5,527 nt of DNA from an uncultured Eubacteriales bacterium (lineage in GTDB: Bacteria; Bacillota; Clostridia; Peptostreptococcales; Anaerovoracaceae): NCBI GenBank assembly GCA_902765035.1, contig CACWYF010000100.1, positions 1 to 5,527 on the forward strand, read 5' to 3'. Both the position numbers and the translations under genes were made by a program. Positions 5,018 to 5,527 of this stretch are shown one piece after another (the stretch's first letter is position 1; every line of letters begins with the position of its first letter). The notes under the pieces are model-generated. The model saw nothing but the letters and a program-made list of their open reading frames with translations. It was not told the DNA's origin and searched no databases.

Positions 5018-5527
5018 CTAGATGCCGAGCATCTCTGCGTACTCTGCGAGGGCTCCGTCGGTCTCATGAGCGAGGACCTTCTTGGCGAGGACTTTGCCGA
5101 GCTGTACGCCTTCCTGGTCGAAGCTGTTCAGGTTCCACAGGAAGCCCTGGAACATGATCTTGTTCTCAAAGTGTGCGAGAAGTGCTCCGAGTGATGCGGG
5201 TGTCAGCTGATCCCCTGTGATGATGCTGGAAGGTCTGCCGCCGTTGAAATTCTTGTTAGGATTCTCGTCGTTCTTGCCGCATGCGAAGGCGACGATCTGA
5301 GCTGCGACGTTGGCGCCCAGCTTCTTCTGGCTGGTGCTGCCCTGGATGTCTACGTCAACTCCGGACTGGTTCTCCCTGAATCCGATGAACTGGAGAGGAA
5401 CGATGTCCTTGGCCTGGTGGAGGAGCTGGTAGGACGAGTGCTGGCCGTTGGTTCCCGGCTCGCCGAAGAGGACCGGACCTGTCTTGTAGTTTACTGGCGC
5501 TCCGAATCTGTTTACGGACTTGCCGTT
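5018..5527 (-). CDS. pgi: Glucose-6-phosphate isomerase, C-terminal 169 residues
   Basis: The enzyme interconverts glucose-6-phosphate and fructose-6-phosphate in the cytoplasm, for glycolysis and gluconeogenesis. The visible part begins NGKSVNRFGAPVNYKTGP and holds GEPGTNGQHSSYQLLHQ (22-38), with the conserved His30 corresponding to the catalytic His of known isomerases, and the C-terminal signature NLNSFDQEGVQLGK (132-145) with the active-site Lys145. The usual Glu of GVELGK is Gln142 here. Bacterial enzymes of this long type are near 550 aa, so roughly the last 30% is present and the gene continues past the right edge. The stop is TAG (complement of 5018-5020), followed two codons later by TGA. 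Codon choice is GC-rich and biased (AAG for nearly all Lys, CTC and GTC frequent), as expected for a highly expressed gene and unlike the MBOAT operon. It converges on the operon across a shared terminator and shows no functional link to it. Confidence 0.96.
   Translation of the reverse strand, partial: NGKSVNRFGAPVNYKTGPVLFGEPGTNGQHSSYQLLHQAKDIVPLQFIGFRENQSGVDVDIQGSTSQKKLGANVAAQIVAFACGKNDENPNKNFNGGRPSSIITGDQLTPASLGALLAHFENKIMFQGFLWNLNSFDQEGVQLGKVLAKKVLAHETDGALAEYAEMLGI

Overview
The window looks like chromosomal DNA from an anaerobic, Gram-positive-type Firmicute, probably a clostridial (Eubacteriales) gut-type lineage. That placement rests on gene content and moderate GC (roughly half, by eye), and I cannot go below order with confidence. 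All or part of five protein genes are visible. Four run rightward (a PLP-dependent decarboxylase-like enzyme, an MBOAT O-acyltransferase, a membrane-anchored SGNH/DltD-like protein and a membrane-anchored glycerophosphodiester phosphodiesterase). One converges on them from the right (the C-terminal part of glucose-6-phosphate isomerase, pgi). No tRNA, rRNA, CRISPR array, IS element or phage gene is visible.

Layout. Bases 1-713 carry the C-terminal half of a type III-fold PLP enzyme that starts before the window. Its frame is interrupted by an in-frame TAG at 585-587 and then stays open, with family-like sequence, to a TGA at 711-713. That TGA overlaps the MBOAT start codon as ATGA (710-713). 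The MBOAT gene (710-2350) is followed by a 73-bp gap with a perfect small hairpin and a 15-codon micro-ORF, then the SGNH gene (2424-3593), a 145-bp AT-rich gap with a possible promoter, and the GDPD gene (3739-4857). A strong 15-bp stem terminator (4915-4955) separates this run from pgi (5018-5527, minus strand, cut by the window end).

How the genes fit together. An MBOAT transmembrane acyltransferase beside an anchored SGNH protein is the core of systems that move an acyl or aminoacyl group across the membrane onto a cell-envelope polymer (DltB/DltD for D-alanine on teichoic acid, AlgI/AlgJ-type for acetylation). The upstream PLP enzyme suggests an amino-acid-derived group, and the final GDPD suggests a glycerophosphate-containing polymer or lipid. 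The adenylating enzyme and carrier protein such a pathway would need are not in this window and would have to lie upstream. The substrate is inference.

The most notable observation is the TAG. It falls exactly on the conserved Tyr of the GAY motif near the active site, with an intact C-terminal tail and stop/start overlap beyond it, and a stem-loop starts 13 nt downstream. It may be a recent nonsense mutation, a sequence error, or a suppressed/recoded codon. TAG is the apparent normal terminator of three other genes here, which argues against simple genome-wide reassignment.
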